A DNA stretch of 64,000 nucleotides, taken from positions 1 to 64,000 of the forward strand of contig CAIJVD010000017.1 in assembly GCA_903824045.1 (NCBI GenBank). The letters run 5' to 3'. Every line of letters starts with the position of its first letter. The stretch's first letter is position 1. This document shows, piece after piece, positions 44,049 through 53,428 of this stretch. Made by a program: the position numbers and the translations under genes. The notes under the pieces were generated by a model that was given only the letters and a program-made list of their open reading frames with translations, did no database searches and was not told the origin of the DNA. The DNA is from an uncultured Chlorobiaceae bacterium. Lineage in GTDB: Bacteria > Bacteroidota > Chlorobiia > Chlorobiales > Chlorobiaceae.

Positions 44049-44180
44049 ATGCAAACACTTCAGGCAGAAAAAAGCAGTGCTATCGACACGCTCAGGGGCC
44101 TTGCCTGCACGAAAGCACCCTCAATGGCGCAGAGGTCAGACCTTGGCAATAGTTTCCCGACAACCAAGCAGGAGTCATGA
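44049..44180 (+). pseudogene. Short coupled ORF resembling the start of an AT3 acyltransferase
   Basis: A 43-codon frame begins MQTLQAEKSSAIDTLRGLAC and then loses resemblance. The I-D-x-L-R-G-L-A block is how AT3/OafA acyltransferases begin, with the conserved Arg. Its TGA overlaps the ATG of the phosphopantetheinyl transferase (ATGA). It is probably the stub of a deleted acyltransferase gene that survives as a leader for translational coupling. A functional small peptide is not excluded. Confidence 0.45.
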
Positions 44181-45064
44181 ACGTGATGATGATCAATCAC
44201 AATGAAGTGCATCTCTGGAGCGCAAAAGTTCATCCTCTGACGCAACACATTGCAGAGACCTATATAACGTGGTTGTCGGATTCGGAAAGAAAACGTTATG
44301 ACCGGCTGGCCACATCAAGAGGTCGGCATCAATTTCTTGTTACCCGGGCCCTGGTCCGTTCGGCACTCTCCATCTACCTGCAGGTGAACCCGGAAGAAGT
44401 TGAATTCAGGTATGGGCACTATGGAAAGCCAATGCTTGATCCGGCCTGTGGCCTGCATTTCAATCTGTCAAATACAAATGACCTTGTCGTCTGCCTGGTC
44501 AGTTGCTCGGGACCGGTAGGTGTAGACATGGAAAAATGTACCCGAAAAGAGGAGCTCTTTGAAATTGCCAACGGTTTTCTCTCATCTGCAGAGTATAAAG
44601 AACTCTCCTTCCTGCCCGTCAATATCCAGAAAGAACGAGCGTTATCGCTCTGGACCCTGAAGGAAGCATTTGTAAAGGTTCTTGGCATCGGCATGAACTG
44701 TCCATTGGACACTATACGCGTTGAATTCGACGACCAAAACAAAATCAGCATACACGTTGATGACAAGATCACCCCTCATCCGGGCCAATTGAGTTATGGG
44801 ATGTTTGATTATCAAAAACACAGAATCACACTGGTCATAGAAGGGTCCGTCCTGAACCGGTTAACAATCATTGAAGTACAACCATTCATGAACGAACCAA
44901 CTATGTATTGTGGGTTAAGCCTGCAACACCGCATAAAATCCGAACCCATTCAGAGTGGAAAAATCAATCACAAATATTTTCACTCAATCACGAATATGAG
45001 ACAAACTGTCGAGAAGAGGATATTAGTGCCAATTAATTTATTACAGAAAAATAAGTTAGGATAA
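44177..45064 (+). CDS. 4'-phosphopantetheinyl transferase (Sfp type)
   Basis: A 295-residue enzyme that loads the phosphopantetheine arm of CoA onto carrier proteins. The Sfp hallmarks are present: GVDME (115-119) and WTLKEAFVK (159-167), with an upstream RGRHQFLVTRALVR segment. A GGAG ribosome site precedes the ATG. The C-terminal 70 residues are longer than usual and basic. The carrier domain of the next protein, 23 bases downstream, is the obvious substrate. Confidence 0.92.
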   Translation: MNVMMINHNEVHLWSAKVHPLTQHIAETYITWLSDSERKRYDRLATSRGRHQFLVTRALVRSALSIYLQVNPEEVEFRYGHYGKPMLDPACGLHFNLSNTNDLVVCLVSCSGPVGVDMEKCTRKEELFEIANGFLSSAEYKELSFLPVNIQKERALSLWTLKEAFVKVLGIGMNCPLDTIRVEFDDQNKISIHVDDKITPHPGQLSYGMFDYQKHRITLVIEGSVLNRLTIIEVQPFMNEPTMYCGLSLQHRIKSEPIQSGKINHKYFHSITNMRQTVEKRILVPINLLQKNKLG

Positions 45065-45087
45065 AAGAGCCGATCAATCATCATCAT

Positions 45088-47739
45088 ATGCAGACCATCA
45101 ATACAACTGTTCAGGAACCCCCGGAAAGCATCAAAACCAGTTCAGTGATCAAGGCTGTTGGTGTGCTGAGCTCAAATACCACGGATTTCGTCAGGACCAT
45201 GTTCAGCGCATATGAACAAGGAACTGTCGTTGTACCTCTCCGGAACAGGATCTATGCAGAAAAACTCAAGGGCATTCAGCTTACCGAGATCATTGCCACC
45301 GGGAACGGCACCCGCTGGTTTAACGAAAAACATGTTTTTCGCTCTGACGACACCACTGCCCAAATCACCTATACCTCCGGGACCGAAGGGGAGCCAAAAG
45401 GGATCATACTGACTCACCAGGCTCTCTCGGACGTTGTCGATCGCCTCAACAAGGTGATGCTCACTGACAGTTCGATCAGGGAGTATGTAGGCGTTCCGGC
45501 ATACTACTCTTTCGGCTTCGGACGTTTTCGGGCCTGCGCGGCAGTTGGCGGAGAGGCATATATCCCCCGAAATGGCTTTGATCCGTTTGAAATCGCCGAA
45601 ATGCTTCAGAGAGAAGAGATTAACGCCATTTCTGCTGTCCCTTCACTGTGGCGCATAATTCTCTCCAGCCCTGACATTATCGGCCCTCTCGGCAAAAGAG
45701 TCCGATGGATTGAAATCGGAAGCCAGTACATGTCCCGAAAAGAGAAGGAGGAGATGAAGGCGTTGTTTCCAAATGCAAAAATCGTCCAGCATTATGGACT
45801 GACCGAAGCATCCCGATCCACACTGCTGGACATATCGGAGACAGAGGGGTTTCTGCTGGATTCCGTAGGAAAAGCCTTTGGCAGAACCGAAATCAGGCTG
45901 ACAGAAGATACAAGAATCCAGATCAGAGGGCCTCATGTATCAGAGGGCCGGATAACCAGTTCGGGCATCGTAAAACAGACAGACACAGAGGGCTGGCTGA
46001 CAACGGCAGATCTCGGCGAACTAAAGGACGGTTATCTTTTCTTCAACGGCCGTGCTGATGATACGATCAACTGCGGAGGAATAAAGCTCTTTCCTGAACA
46101 TATTGAAGCCCAATTGAAGCGGTCATTAGCCATCTCTGATGGTATTGCTGTGGCAAGGGTTCCTGACCACTTTCGCGGAGATGGTCTCCTTGTCGCCTTT
46201 ACCCCCGAGACAGGAAGATCAGCGAGCGAAGTACAGTCAGCAACAGCAACAATCCTTGAGGAACTCGGAGTAAAGGCGGGTGACGCCCTGCATGTGTCTG
46301 AAGTTGAAACCCTTCCAAAAACGGAGACAGGCAAAGTCCAGCGAAGAGTTCTCACAAACACTTTCGTCCCTCGTCCGGAACTCATGCAAGCGGAGAAAGA
46401 GCCGGAAAAAGAGAATGACCATCAACAACTCACTGAAGAACAGCAGAAGCTGGTCGGGATCTGGGAGGATGTGCTCGGAATACGTCCTGTGTCCATTCAC
46501 ATGAGTTTTTTTGATCTGGGAGGCGACTCACTCTCCTCACTGAAGCTGATGATGAAAATCGAAAAAGCCGGGCTTCCGAGAAAGATTGCACAGGCATTCT
46601 TTGAAGGCAAAACCATCGCCGAAATCACCCGGGAAGAGAGTCATGAACCTGCAGCTGAAAAAGAGGAAAAAGGTTCAACTCGAAACCTGCTCTCCAGCAC
46701 ATCAGACGCTATCAATGCAACTCGCGGCACACTTGCCTTGTGGCTGCTTGCCATTCATTGGCTACCGGGAGTCTGGAAAAGAATGCCTGCCGCATTTTCA
46801 GACATGGACACCCTGCTTACTCCTGCTTATCGACTTGGCACACCCGGCTTTGCGATTGTTTTCGGGCTGGGGGTAGGATTCTACTTCTTCCACCAGCTGG
46901 CAACAAATGCCTCCCTTGTCAAGAAAAATATCCGGTTTGCAGCCGGCCTGCTGATTGGCGGAATCCTGCTTTCGGCCAGCCTGAACTATACCACGATTCT
47001 GGCCAGTCACGCAGAACTCAATGCGCCACTGGGAACTGTCCTTTTCTACTCTGTCCTGTTATACTATCTGCTGGCCGTCATCAGCATCAAAACATGGTTC
47101 CGAATAATCTCCCGGTTTGAAAACTGGATCCTCGGGGCACTTTGTACATCGACAGTTTTTTTTGGACTCGGAATTTTAATGCGCCATGTGCTCCCTGATG
47201 CGCAGTCAGAGTCAAATATTGATGTGATCCGGCTGATGATGAAAGCAAACTATAATTACTTCACCCTGACTGGCGAAGTCATGCTTGGCATTGCAACGGG
47301 ACTGCACTTGCGGGAGAATCTTGAAACTGCCGGTATTGAAAGAAAATACGCGCTGGCGGGCGGGGTGCTGTTCTGCTATGGAATCATCAATGCGCTGGAC
47401 AGCGGACTGGCACGAACGTGGTTCACATCGGTGATTGCGCCGATATGGATGCTCCCGACATACCTTGGGTTCATTATTCTCCTGTTGTCCGGCATGATGT
47501 TTGTGCGGAAAAACATACAAAACAGGCTTCTGCACCTCTCGATAAAACTCCTTGGGACTCTGGGGATACTCTCCCTTCCACTCTATGTGGGCCATGGAAT
47601 GGTGATTCCGACGAAAAACCTGCTCGTCAATATTGGAGTTCCTTTGCCGGGCGCATTGATGATCCCCATGCTGCTCTTCATTGGCAGCATAGGATATGCG
47701 GCAAGGCGTATTTTTATTGTCTATGCTCAAGCAGAATAA
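45088..47739 (+). CDS. Adenylation - carrier - membrane acyltransferase fusion
   Basis: An 883-residue three-part protein. Residues 1-430 are an AMP-forming adenylation domain: YTSGTEGEPKG (95-105), QHYGLTEAS (234-242), the TADLGELKDG motif (306-315), GRADDTINCGGIKLFP, and ETGKVQRR with the catalytic Lys at 416. The segment before the first motif is about 70 residues shorter than usual. Residues 445-515 are a carrier domain with FFDLGGDSLSSLKL, Ser481 taking the phosphopantetheine arm. From about 540 there are about ten membrane helices beginning ATRGTLALWLLAIHW, an AT3-like opening with Arg and His. The plan mimics DltA-DltC-DltB in one chain. Substrate (amino acid or other carboxylate) is unknown. 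Confidence 0.85.
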   Translation: MQTINTTVQEPPESIKTSSVIKAVGVLSSNTTDFVRTMFSAYEQGTVVVPLRNRIYAEKLKGIQLTEIIATGNGTRWFNEKHVFRSDDTTAQITYTSGTEGEPKGIILTHQALSDVVDRLNKVMLTDSSIREYVGVPAYYSFGFGRFRACAAVGGEAYIPRNGFDPFEIAEMLQREEINAISAVPSLWRIILSSPDIIGPLGKRVRWIEIGSQYMSRKEKEEMKALFPNAKIVQHYGLTEASRSTLLDISETEGFLLDSVGKAFGRTEIRLTEDTRIQIRGPHVSEGRITSSGIVKQTDTEGWLTTADLGELKDGYLFFNGRADDTINCGGIKLFPEHIEAQLKRSLAISDGIAVARVPDHFRGDGLLVAFTPETGRSASEVQSATATILEELGVKAGDALHVSEVETLPKTETGKVQRRVLTNTFVPRPELMQAEKEPEKENDHQQLTEEQQKLVGIWEDVLGIRPVSIHMSFFDLGGDSLSSLKLMMKIEKAGLPRKIAQAFFEGKTIAEITREESHEPAAEKEEKGSTRNLLSSTSDAINATRGTLALWLLAIHWLPGVWKRMPAAFSDMDTLLTPAYRLGTPGFAIVFGLGVGFYFFHQLATNASLVKKNIRFAAGLLIGGILLSASLNYTTILASHAELNAPLGTVLFYSVLLYYLLAVISIKTWFRIISRFENWILGALCTSTVFFGLGILMRHVLPDAQSESNIDVIRLMMKANYNYFTLTGEVMLGIATGLHLRENLETAGIERKYALAGGVLFCYGIINALDSGLARTWFTSVIAPIWMLPTYLGFIILLLSGMMFVRKNIQNRLLHLSIKLLGTLGILSLPLYVGHGMVIPTKNLLVNIGVPLPGALMIPMLLFIGSIGYAARRIFIVYAQAE

Positions 47740-48059
47740 CCAGGATCAATGTCAGTGACACAGCACTGTCTGCTCTGGCGTGCTATTGTTTTCATGCGAA
47801 AGTGATCGCCAGCAAAATCTGCCGGACGCGAGCTAAAATCTCTTCGGTCAATCCTCTCGATTTTTCAAACCACTCTTGACGATTTGAAAGCCGCATCTTT
47901 TTCGGTAGTGCGATTAGCCCTATCTAAAAACGATGAACAACTCTTGCCGTTCATAAGCCGGTTTTCTCGGAATGGCTTCAGATACTCTCGCGCAGGCCAG
48001 ATAACATCCTGGTGAACTCCTGAAAAAGGTCGAGGCAGGCAGCCGGGTGCAGGAGTAAC
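47740..48059. other. Intergenic between usher-linked genes and Tad locus; possible gene relic
   Basis: This is the boundary between the host-like plus-strand region and the Tad locus. On the minus strand, 47792-47896 is open for 34 residues (MRLSNRQEWFEKSRGL and on), which reads like the helical end of a real protein, with open frame upstream for ten more codons but no ribosome site. It may be a relic from the insertion point. A weak dyad CAGTG-N6-CACTG is just after the upstream stop. No IS ends are recognised. Confidence 0.35.
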
Positions 48060-48746
48060 CTACAAGCCCCATATGAGTGCAGCCACCACAATGGCGGGAC
48101 CAAATGGCCATTCGGCTTGGGGGCCAAGGCCTTTGAAACGGCGCCACACCAAATACCAGAGCACGGTAAGCAAGCTGCCCCACAACACCACGTAAAGCAC
48201 GCCGACAACGCCACACCAGGTGGATAGTGCGGCCAAAAGTTTGAGGTCACCACCACCGATACCGCTGTCGCCTTTGATGCGCTGGAAGAGCCATGCAAGC
48301 CCACCCATGAGGCCGAGCACCACGGCGGCAGCGGCCGCACTACCGAGCAGGCTGTTCGGGGTAAAGCCGCCGTAGCTGCTGAAGAGGCCGGCCAGCCCCA
48401 GCGGCAAGACAACCCAGTCTGGCAACATGGTGGTGTCCCAGTCAATGAGGGCGAGCAACACCAGTGTACTGGCCAAACTTGCCCCTGCCAGCGCGGCCCA
48501 AAATGCGTGGTGGGTGGCGGCCGCATAGGCCCACAAGCTGGCGTTGAGGGCTGGCACCCAAATGCGTCGGGCCAGCGAAATGGGCTGTCCGAGGCCGCCA
48601 CCTGGGCCCTGCCATTCGTCGAAGGGAGCTTTTGCGCACTGCAACACCTTGCGCGGAATAATGCGGGCCAGGGGCACCAGCCACAGGCCTGCACAGGCAC
48701 CGGCCAACCACCACGGCCAATAATGCAACAGGTGGCTGAGGCTCAT
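48060..48746 (-). CDS. tadV: Prepilin peptidase of the Tad locus (TadV/CpaA)
   Basis: A 228-residue membrane aspartyl protease with about seven helices. The family's two aspartates are in LIDWDTTMLPDWVV and in GIGGGDLKLLAAL, the G-x-G-D motif. It cleaves the leader of Flp and of TadE-type pseudopilins at the cytoplasmic face of the membrane. It is longer at the N-terminus than minimal TadV proteins, closer to the PilD layout, but the Zn-cysteine loop is absent. It overlaps tadC by four bases and is the last gene of the operon. Confidence 0.88.
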   Translation of the reverse strand: MSLSHLLHYWPWWLAGACAGLWLVPLARIIPRKVLQCAKAPFDEWQGPGGGLGQPISLARRIWVPALNASLWAYAAATHHAFWAALAGASLASTLVLLALIDWDTTMLPDWVVLPLGLAGLFSSYGGFTPNSLLGSAAAAAVVLGLMGGLAWLFQRIKGDSGIGGGDLKLLAALSTWCGVVGVLYVVLWGSLLTVLWYLVWRRFKGLGPQAEWPFGPAIVVAALIWGL

Positions 48747-49690
48747 TGCGCAGGCTTATTGGCGAAGACTTGCATCAGCTGAATGACTGCCGGGCCAAGC
48801 AGCACCAGCATGAGGGTCGGGAAAATAAACAGAATAAGCGGCACCGTCATTTTTACGGGGATTTTTGCGGCAAGCTCTTCGGCGCGCTGGGTGCGACGGG
48901 TGCGCATCATGTCTGACTGCACGCGCAACGCTTCGGCCAGGCTGGTGCCAAATTTATCGGCCTGTACGAGCACAGAGACAAGGTCTTCCAGGTCTTCGAG
49001 GCGGGATCGCAGCGCCAGGTTGCGTAAGGCTTCGATGCGGGTGACCCCCGCACGCATTTCGAGCGCCGCGAGGTAAAACTCCTGGGCCAGGTCAGGGTTG
49101 GTACGGGCCATTTCGCGCGATATGCGGGCAATGGCGGCGTCAATACCCATGCCCGACTCGGTGCAAATAACCATGAGGTCAATCATGTCGGGAAGGCTTT
49201 TGCGCATGCGTTCGGTACGTTTTTTTGTGATGAAGCGCAGCGAAATTTCGGGCAGGTAGTAGCCGGTTGCTGCTGTGAGCAACACAAAAAGCATGATACG
49301 AGCCAAGGGGCTAAAGGGCTGGGTGAAATAGAGAAACAAAGCCAGCACCAGCGGAAGCACCAGTGTGAGCAGGGTTTTAACGGCGTAGTAGTAGTGCGGT
49401 ACGTTTTTATTGAGAATGCCGGCTTGCAAAAACTTGATCTGAACGATGGAGCTTTGCCACCCTTCTTCCGGGAGCGAGAGTTTGGAAAGGATGTTGATGA
49501 CAGGGGCTACTTTGTGGGTGTTAGCCTTTTTGGACAAAGAGGTGTCGGCTGGAGTCCAGCCTTGGCGAACGATTTTGGTGATGCGTTTTTTGATCTCTTT
49601 GTTGACAACCCAATTGTACACCGCGAGCACAAGCGAGGCGACAGCGGCCCCCGAGAGCACGATGATCAGGATTTGAAGGGTAGCTTGCAT
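48743..49690 (-). CDS. tadC: Tad secretion inner-membrane protein TadC
   Basis: A 315-residue T2SF-domain protein with helices near both ends. DLMVICTESGMGIDAAIARISREM and LRVQSDMMRTRRTQRAEELAAKIPVKMTVPLIL are strongly typical of TadC. With TadB it forms the inner-membrane platform on which the TadA ATPase acts. The frame is open to 49807, but the ATG at 49690 gives the normal length and follows tadB after 17 bases. Confidence 0.92.
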   Translation of the reverse strand: MQATLQILIIVLSGAAVASLVLAVYNWVVNKEIKKRITKIVRQGWTPADTSLSKKANTHKVAPVINILSKLSLPEEGWQSSIVQIKFLQAGILNKNVPHYYYAVKTLLTLVLPLVLALFLYFTQPFSPLARIMLFVLLTAATGYYLPEISLRFITKKRTERMRKSLPDMIDLMVICTESGMGIDAAIARISREMARTNPDLAQEFYLAALEMRAGVTRIEALRNLALRSRLEDLEDLVSVLVQADKFGTSLAEALRVQSDMMRTRRTQRAEELAAKIPVKMTVPLILFIFPTLMLVLLGPAVIQLMQVFANKPAQ

Positions 49691-49707
49691 GGTGGGGGTG
49701 GCTGGGG

Positions 49708-50676
49708 TTAAACCTTGATCTGGATGATTCGGTGGAGCAGAAAGAAGCCAACTGTCATAAGACCGCCACCGATGAGCATAAGGGTCTGGCCTTGGGTCGT
49801 GGTCCAAAGCAGCGACATGTAGCCGGGATTTATGAGCGCGAGGATAGCGGCAAGCATAAATGGCATACTGCCCAGTACCCAGGCTGATGCGCGCCCTTCA
49901 CTTGAGAGCGTGCGAATTTTGCCTCGCAGTTTGAAGCGTTCGCGCATGGTTTTGGACAACCCGTCGAGCAGTTCGGTAAGGTTGCCGCCAGTTTCATGCT
50001 GGATCATAAGCGAGATGACAAAGAAATTGAGGTCGTTGCTTTGAACGCGATCGGCGAACTGAGCGATGGCGTCTTTAAAGGGAATGCCGAAGGAGATTTC
50101 ATCGAAGACGGTTTTGAATTCCTGACCTATGGGGTCCGCGAACTCCTTGCCAACCATGCCGATGGCCGAGGTAAGGCTGTGGCCGGCGCGCATGGCGCGA
50201 GAGATGTAGTCGAGCGTTTCCGGGAGTTTGTCTTCGAAAGCTTGGCGGCGCTGGTTGGCCTGTCGAGACAACCACAGAAGGGGCGTGCAGGCCAAAGCGA
50301 CAGATAGCAATAGCAGGGAGAAGGGGTTGGTCTGACGAAGAAAACCAAACACCACAACCACCGTAAACAAGAGGAGCATGATGCCCATTATGCGCCCGGC
50401 AGTGATGGGGCTGTTTGCGCGTTGTGCCAGGTTTTCAAGTTGCTTGAATCTTCTGGAACGTGAGCGCAACCAGCTTTCGAGTGCACTCTCCTGCAGGGTG
50501 GCTTGCGCGCTGCCGGGGCTTTGCCCATCCCGGTGAACGGCATTGTGAATGGCCTGCAAGCGCTGTTTTTTTGCATGGGTTCGGCGATCGAAAAAGTTGA
50601 CCCACACCCCATAGACCAGCAGCATGATCAGCATGACTGCCAAAAAGGCAAAAAAGGAGATCAAAAATGTGCTCAT
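49708..50676 (-). CDS. tadB: Tad secretion inner-membrane protein TadB
   Basis: A 322-residue T2SF-domain protein. LDYISRAMRAGHSLTSAIGMV and MIQHETGGNLTELLDGLSKTMRERFKLR are diagnostic of TadB, and a membrane segment at the N-terminus and two at the C-terminus give the usual topology. It ends 17 bases before tadC and follows tadA by 14 bases. Confidence 0.92.
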   Translation of the reverse strand: MSTFLISFFAFLAVMLIMLLVYGVWVNFFDRRTHAKKQRLQAIHNAVHRDGQSPGSAQATLQESALESWLRSRSRRFKQLENLAQRANSPITAGRIMGIMLLLFTVVVVFGFLRQTNPFSLLLLSVALACTPLLWLSRQANQRRQAFEDKLPETLDYISRAMRAGHSLTSAIGMVGKEFADPIGQEFKTVFDEISFGIPFKDAIAQFADRVQSNDLNFFVISLMIQHETGGNLTELLDGLSKTMRERFKLRGKIRTLSSEGRASAWVLGSMPFMLAAILALINPGYMSLLWTTTQGQTLMLIGGGLMTVGFFLLHRIIQIKV

Positions 50677-50690
50677 GATGTGCTCACAGG

Positions 50691-52130
50691 TTAGTCGTTG
50701 GCGCCGGGGTCGAACATGCCGTCACTGAGAGTGATGCCGTAGGTACGAATTTTGTCAGACACTTTGGGCCGCACGCCCGTTGCATTGAACACTCCTTGCA
50801 CCGTTCCGTCCGGGTTCGTGCCGGTGCGCTTGTAGCAATAGATCTCCTGGGTGGTAATGATGTCGCCTTCCATGCCGCTGATCTCCTGGATGCTGGTGAT
50901 CTTGCGACTACCGTCATTGACTCGTGTGACCTGGACAATAAAGTGAACCGACGAGGAAATGAGCTGGCGCAGGGCTTTGCTCGGCAGACTGATGCCCCCC
51001 ATGCCCACCAGATTTTCGAGCCGGCTAAGCGCATCCCGCGAGGTGTTGGCATGAATGGTGGTGAGCGAGCCCTCGTGGCCCGTGTTCATGGCTTGCAGCA
51101 TGTCGATCACCTCGGCGCTGCGGACCTCGCCCATCACGATGCGGTCGGGCCGCATGCGCAAGCAGTTTTTCACCAGTGCACGCATGGTGATTTCGCCTTT
51201 GCCTTCGATATTCGGCGGGCGCGTTTCCAGACGAATGACATGATCCTGCTGAAGCTGCAGTTCGGCCGTGTCTTCGATGGTGACAATGCGTTCACTCGTG
51301 GGAATAAAGCTCGAAAGAATGTTGAGCAGCGTGGTTTTACCCGTACCAGTACCCCCGGAAATGATAATGTTGCACTTGACTTTAACCAGAGCTGACAACA
51401 GTTCTGCCATGGCAACGGTGAGTGTATTTTTTTTAATGAGATCTGGCATTTGCAGGGGGACAACGGCAAAACGCCGAATGGTGAGAACCGGGCCGTCGAG
51501 AGCCAGTGGAGGAATGATGGCATTGACGCGCGCCCCATCAGGCAAGCGGGCATCGGCCATAGGGCAGGATTCATCGATGCGCCGCCCCACGCGGGAGACG
51601 ATTTTGTCGATGATTTTCATGAGGTGTGCGTCATCGTTGAAGCGGATGTCGGTAAGCTGAATGCGTCCGCTTTTTTCGACATAGACGTTTCGGTAGCCGT
51701 TAACCATGATTTCAGAGACGGTGGGGTCGGCAAGCAGAGGTTCCAAAGGGCCAAGCCCCATGATTTCGTTTTTTAGGTCGGCCACCAATCTTGCCCGCTC
51801 CTGATCATTGAATCGGATATCGTCTTCTTCGATGAGCGCAACCAGCAGGAGCCCAAGCTCGTTGCGCAGCTGCTCGGGGGTCAGGCTTTCGATAGAGTTG
51901 AGGTCGATGCGAGTAAGCAGCTCCTGGTGCAACTTCATTTTGGTCGAGTAATAGTCAACCCCAGGGGATGCTTTGGTTTTTATCGCCGGTGCCGATGCAT
52001 GTGCCGTGAGGGGCTCAACAGCAAGCTCTTGTGGCTGCGCATCAGTGATTGCAGGCTCCGAAAGAGGTGAAGCCGCAACCCGTTTGGTGGAGAGGTTCCA
52101 GCGAGCTATTTGATCTTTAAGCGTTGCCAT
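50691..52130 (-). CDS. tadA: Tad pilus assembly ATPase TadA/CpaF
   Basis: A 479-residue secretion ATPase of the VirB11/CpaF group. Walker A is GGTGTGKTT (259-267), the Asp box and Walker B region [14 protein letters not shown] follows, then the His box [16 protein letters not shown]. It powers Flp pilus assembly from the cytoplasm. The first 60 residues form a Pro/Ala-rich linker. It overlaps tadZ by 25 bases. Confidence 0.95.
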   Translation of the reverse strand: MATLKDQIARWNLSTKRVAASPLSEPAITDAQPQELAVEPLTAHASAPAIKTKASPGVDYYSTKMKLHQELLTRIDLNSIESLTPEQLRNELGLLLVALIEEDDIRFNDQERARLVADLKNEIMGLGPLEPLLADPTVSEIMVNGYRNVYVEKSGRIQLTDIRFNDDAHLMKIIDKIVSRVGRRIDESCPMADARLPDGARVNAIIPPLALDGPVLTIRRFAVVPLQMPDLIKKNTLTVAMAELLSALVKVKCNIIISGGTGTGKTTLLNILSSFIPTSERIVTIEDTAELQLQQDHVIRLETRPPNIEGKGEITMRALVKNCLRMRPDRIVMGEVRSAEVIDMLQAMNTGHEGSLTTIHANTSRDALSRLENLVGMGGISLPSKALRQLISSSVHFIVQVTRVNDGSRKITSIQEISGMEGDIITTQEIYCYKRTGTNPDGTVQGVFNATGVRPKVSDKIRTYGITLSDGMFDPGAND

Positions 52131-53251
52131 AGCGTGGGTTTTGGATGAGTGCGGCCTGTGAGGTCGGCGGCCCAGTCGACGATGGTTTTGGAAAGTTTGG
52201 ATTTTGTTGCCACTTGCAGCAGTGGATGACCAATCAAGAGAGACTCTTGCACGCCTTCGACGTCGGAGGGGAATCGCCGGTTAATTGGCCTGCCAATAAC
52301 TTTTTCGATTTCGGTAGTGGAGATGGGAATCGTTGTGTCAGCGCGGTTGAGGATGATTTCGATGCGCGACATGGGTTTTTCAAACTCTTTCCAGAGCTTG
52401 AGCAGTTGGCCAGCCCGGCGGAGCGATGGGAGCGACGGGGTGGAGACGATGCAGAGCTCATCAAGGTGCTCGAGAACCAACATGCCGACCTGGTCAAGAG
52501 ATGAGGCAAAGTCAACCAGAATGTAGTCGTAAAAGTTTGTAGCAATGTGAATGAGTTCGCTCACGCGTTCAGGTTCGATTTGAACGATTTTTTCGAACGT
52601 GGCGGGTGAGGGGATGAGGTCGAGCGTGGGTCTGATGTGCTGCACCATACTGTCGAGCAGCGACTGGTCAAGCCGGTTGGATTGACTGGAGATGTCGGCC
52701 AAATCCTGAAGGTGGTTGTCTCCGGTGAGGTACATGTCAAGGTCGCCAAAGGGTAAAGAGAGATCAACTGCCAGCACGCGGGTGTCGGGCTTTTGAGAGA
52801 GCGCAAAGGCCAGGTTGGCTGCTATGAAGGAGCTGCCATCCCCCCCTTTGGAAGAAACAAATCCAAAAACCAGACCTTGGCTGATGGTAGCGCCTTTGGC
52901 ACGAAGGTGAACGCGTTCGATAACCTGTTGCAGGGTTTTGGATGCGCTGTCGACAATGACTTCCCGCACACCGGCGCGCATAAGCGATAATAAAAGTTCA
53001 GGCTGTGTTTGCGGCTGCAAGGCCACGATGGCGGCATGCTGGAGATCGAGGCAGAGCTTCTCTACCTCTTGAATGTAATGGGGCTCGGTGGGTTCAAAGC
53101 CAACGAGAAATACAAGGTCGGGTTTTTGGGCTGTGAGTTGGCGCACCATGACCCCAAGTTCTCCCACCAGTCGGGTTAGTTGATGTTGACCCAGTTCAAG
53201 TTGTGTATCGGGAACTTCCCAGGGCTTGGGAGAATAGGTAAAAATGTTCAT
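52106..53251 (-). CDS. tadZ: TadZ/CpaE, MinD-like pilus-localising ATPase
   Basis: A 381-residue protein. The first 130 residues are a receiver-like atypical domain, and the rest is a ParA/MinD fold with FVSSKGGDGSSFIAANLA, where the deviant Walker A has GDGSS instead of G-x-GKT/S. VLAVDLSLPFGDLDMYL and ILVDFASSLDQVGM follow. TadZ proteins mark the cell site of the Tad machine, and altered P-loops are common in them. A 177-base gap with a gene relic separates it from tadG. Confidence 0.9.
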   Translation of the reverse strand: MNIFTYSPKPWEVPDTQLELGQHQLTRLVGELGVMVRQLTAQKPDLVFLVGFEPTEPHYIQEVEKLCLDLQHAAIVALQPQTQPELLLSLMRAGVREVIVDSASKTLQQVIERVHLRAKGATISQGLVFGFVSSKGGDGSSFIAANLAFALSQKPDTRVLAVDLSLPFGDLDMYLTGDNHLQDLADISSQSNRLDQSLLDSMVQHIRPTLDLIPSPATFEKIVQIEPERVSELIHIATNFYDYILVDFASSLDQVGMLVLEHLDELCIVSTPSLPSLRRAGQLLKLWKEFEKPMSRIEIILNRADTTIPISTTEIEKVIGRPINRRFPSDVEGVQESLLIGHPLLQVATKSKLSKTIVDWAADLTGRTHPKPTLWQRLKIK

Positions 53252-53257
53252 ATGTGT

Positions 53258-53365
53258 TTATTCGACAAGTATGGGAGGAGTGTATGCACCGTATGGCACA
53301 CCGTTACCGTTGCCTGGGTTGATGGTGCCGATTTCCGCGTTGTTGATGAAATAACCCGTAATATT
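53258..53365 (-). pseudogene. Stranded C-terminus resembling a TadG protein end
   Basis: Between tadG and tadZ a 35-residue minus-strand frame, bounded upstream by two stop codons, reads ITGYFINNAEIGTIN and then GNGNGVPYGAYTPPILVE before its stop. The sequence is smooth protein-like and has the G-rich base use of the Tad locus, unlike the AT-rich end of the adjacent tadG. It looks like the original end of tadG, cut off when the present C-terminal part replaced it. No start codon or ribosome site is seen. Confidence 0.55.
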
Positions 53366-53428
53366 TTATTATTGTCTGTTTTATAAAATCCATCAAAGGA
53401 GCAAGGAGAAAATTACTTCTAAATTTAG

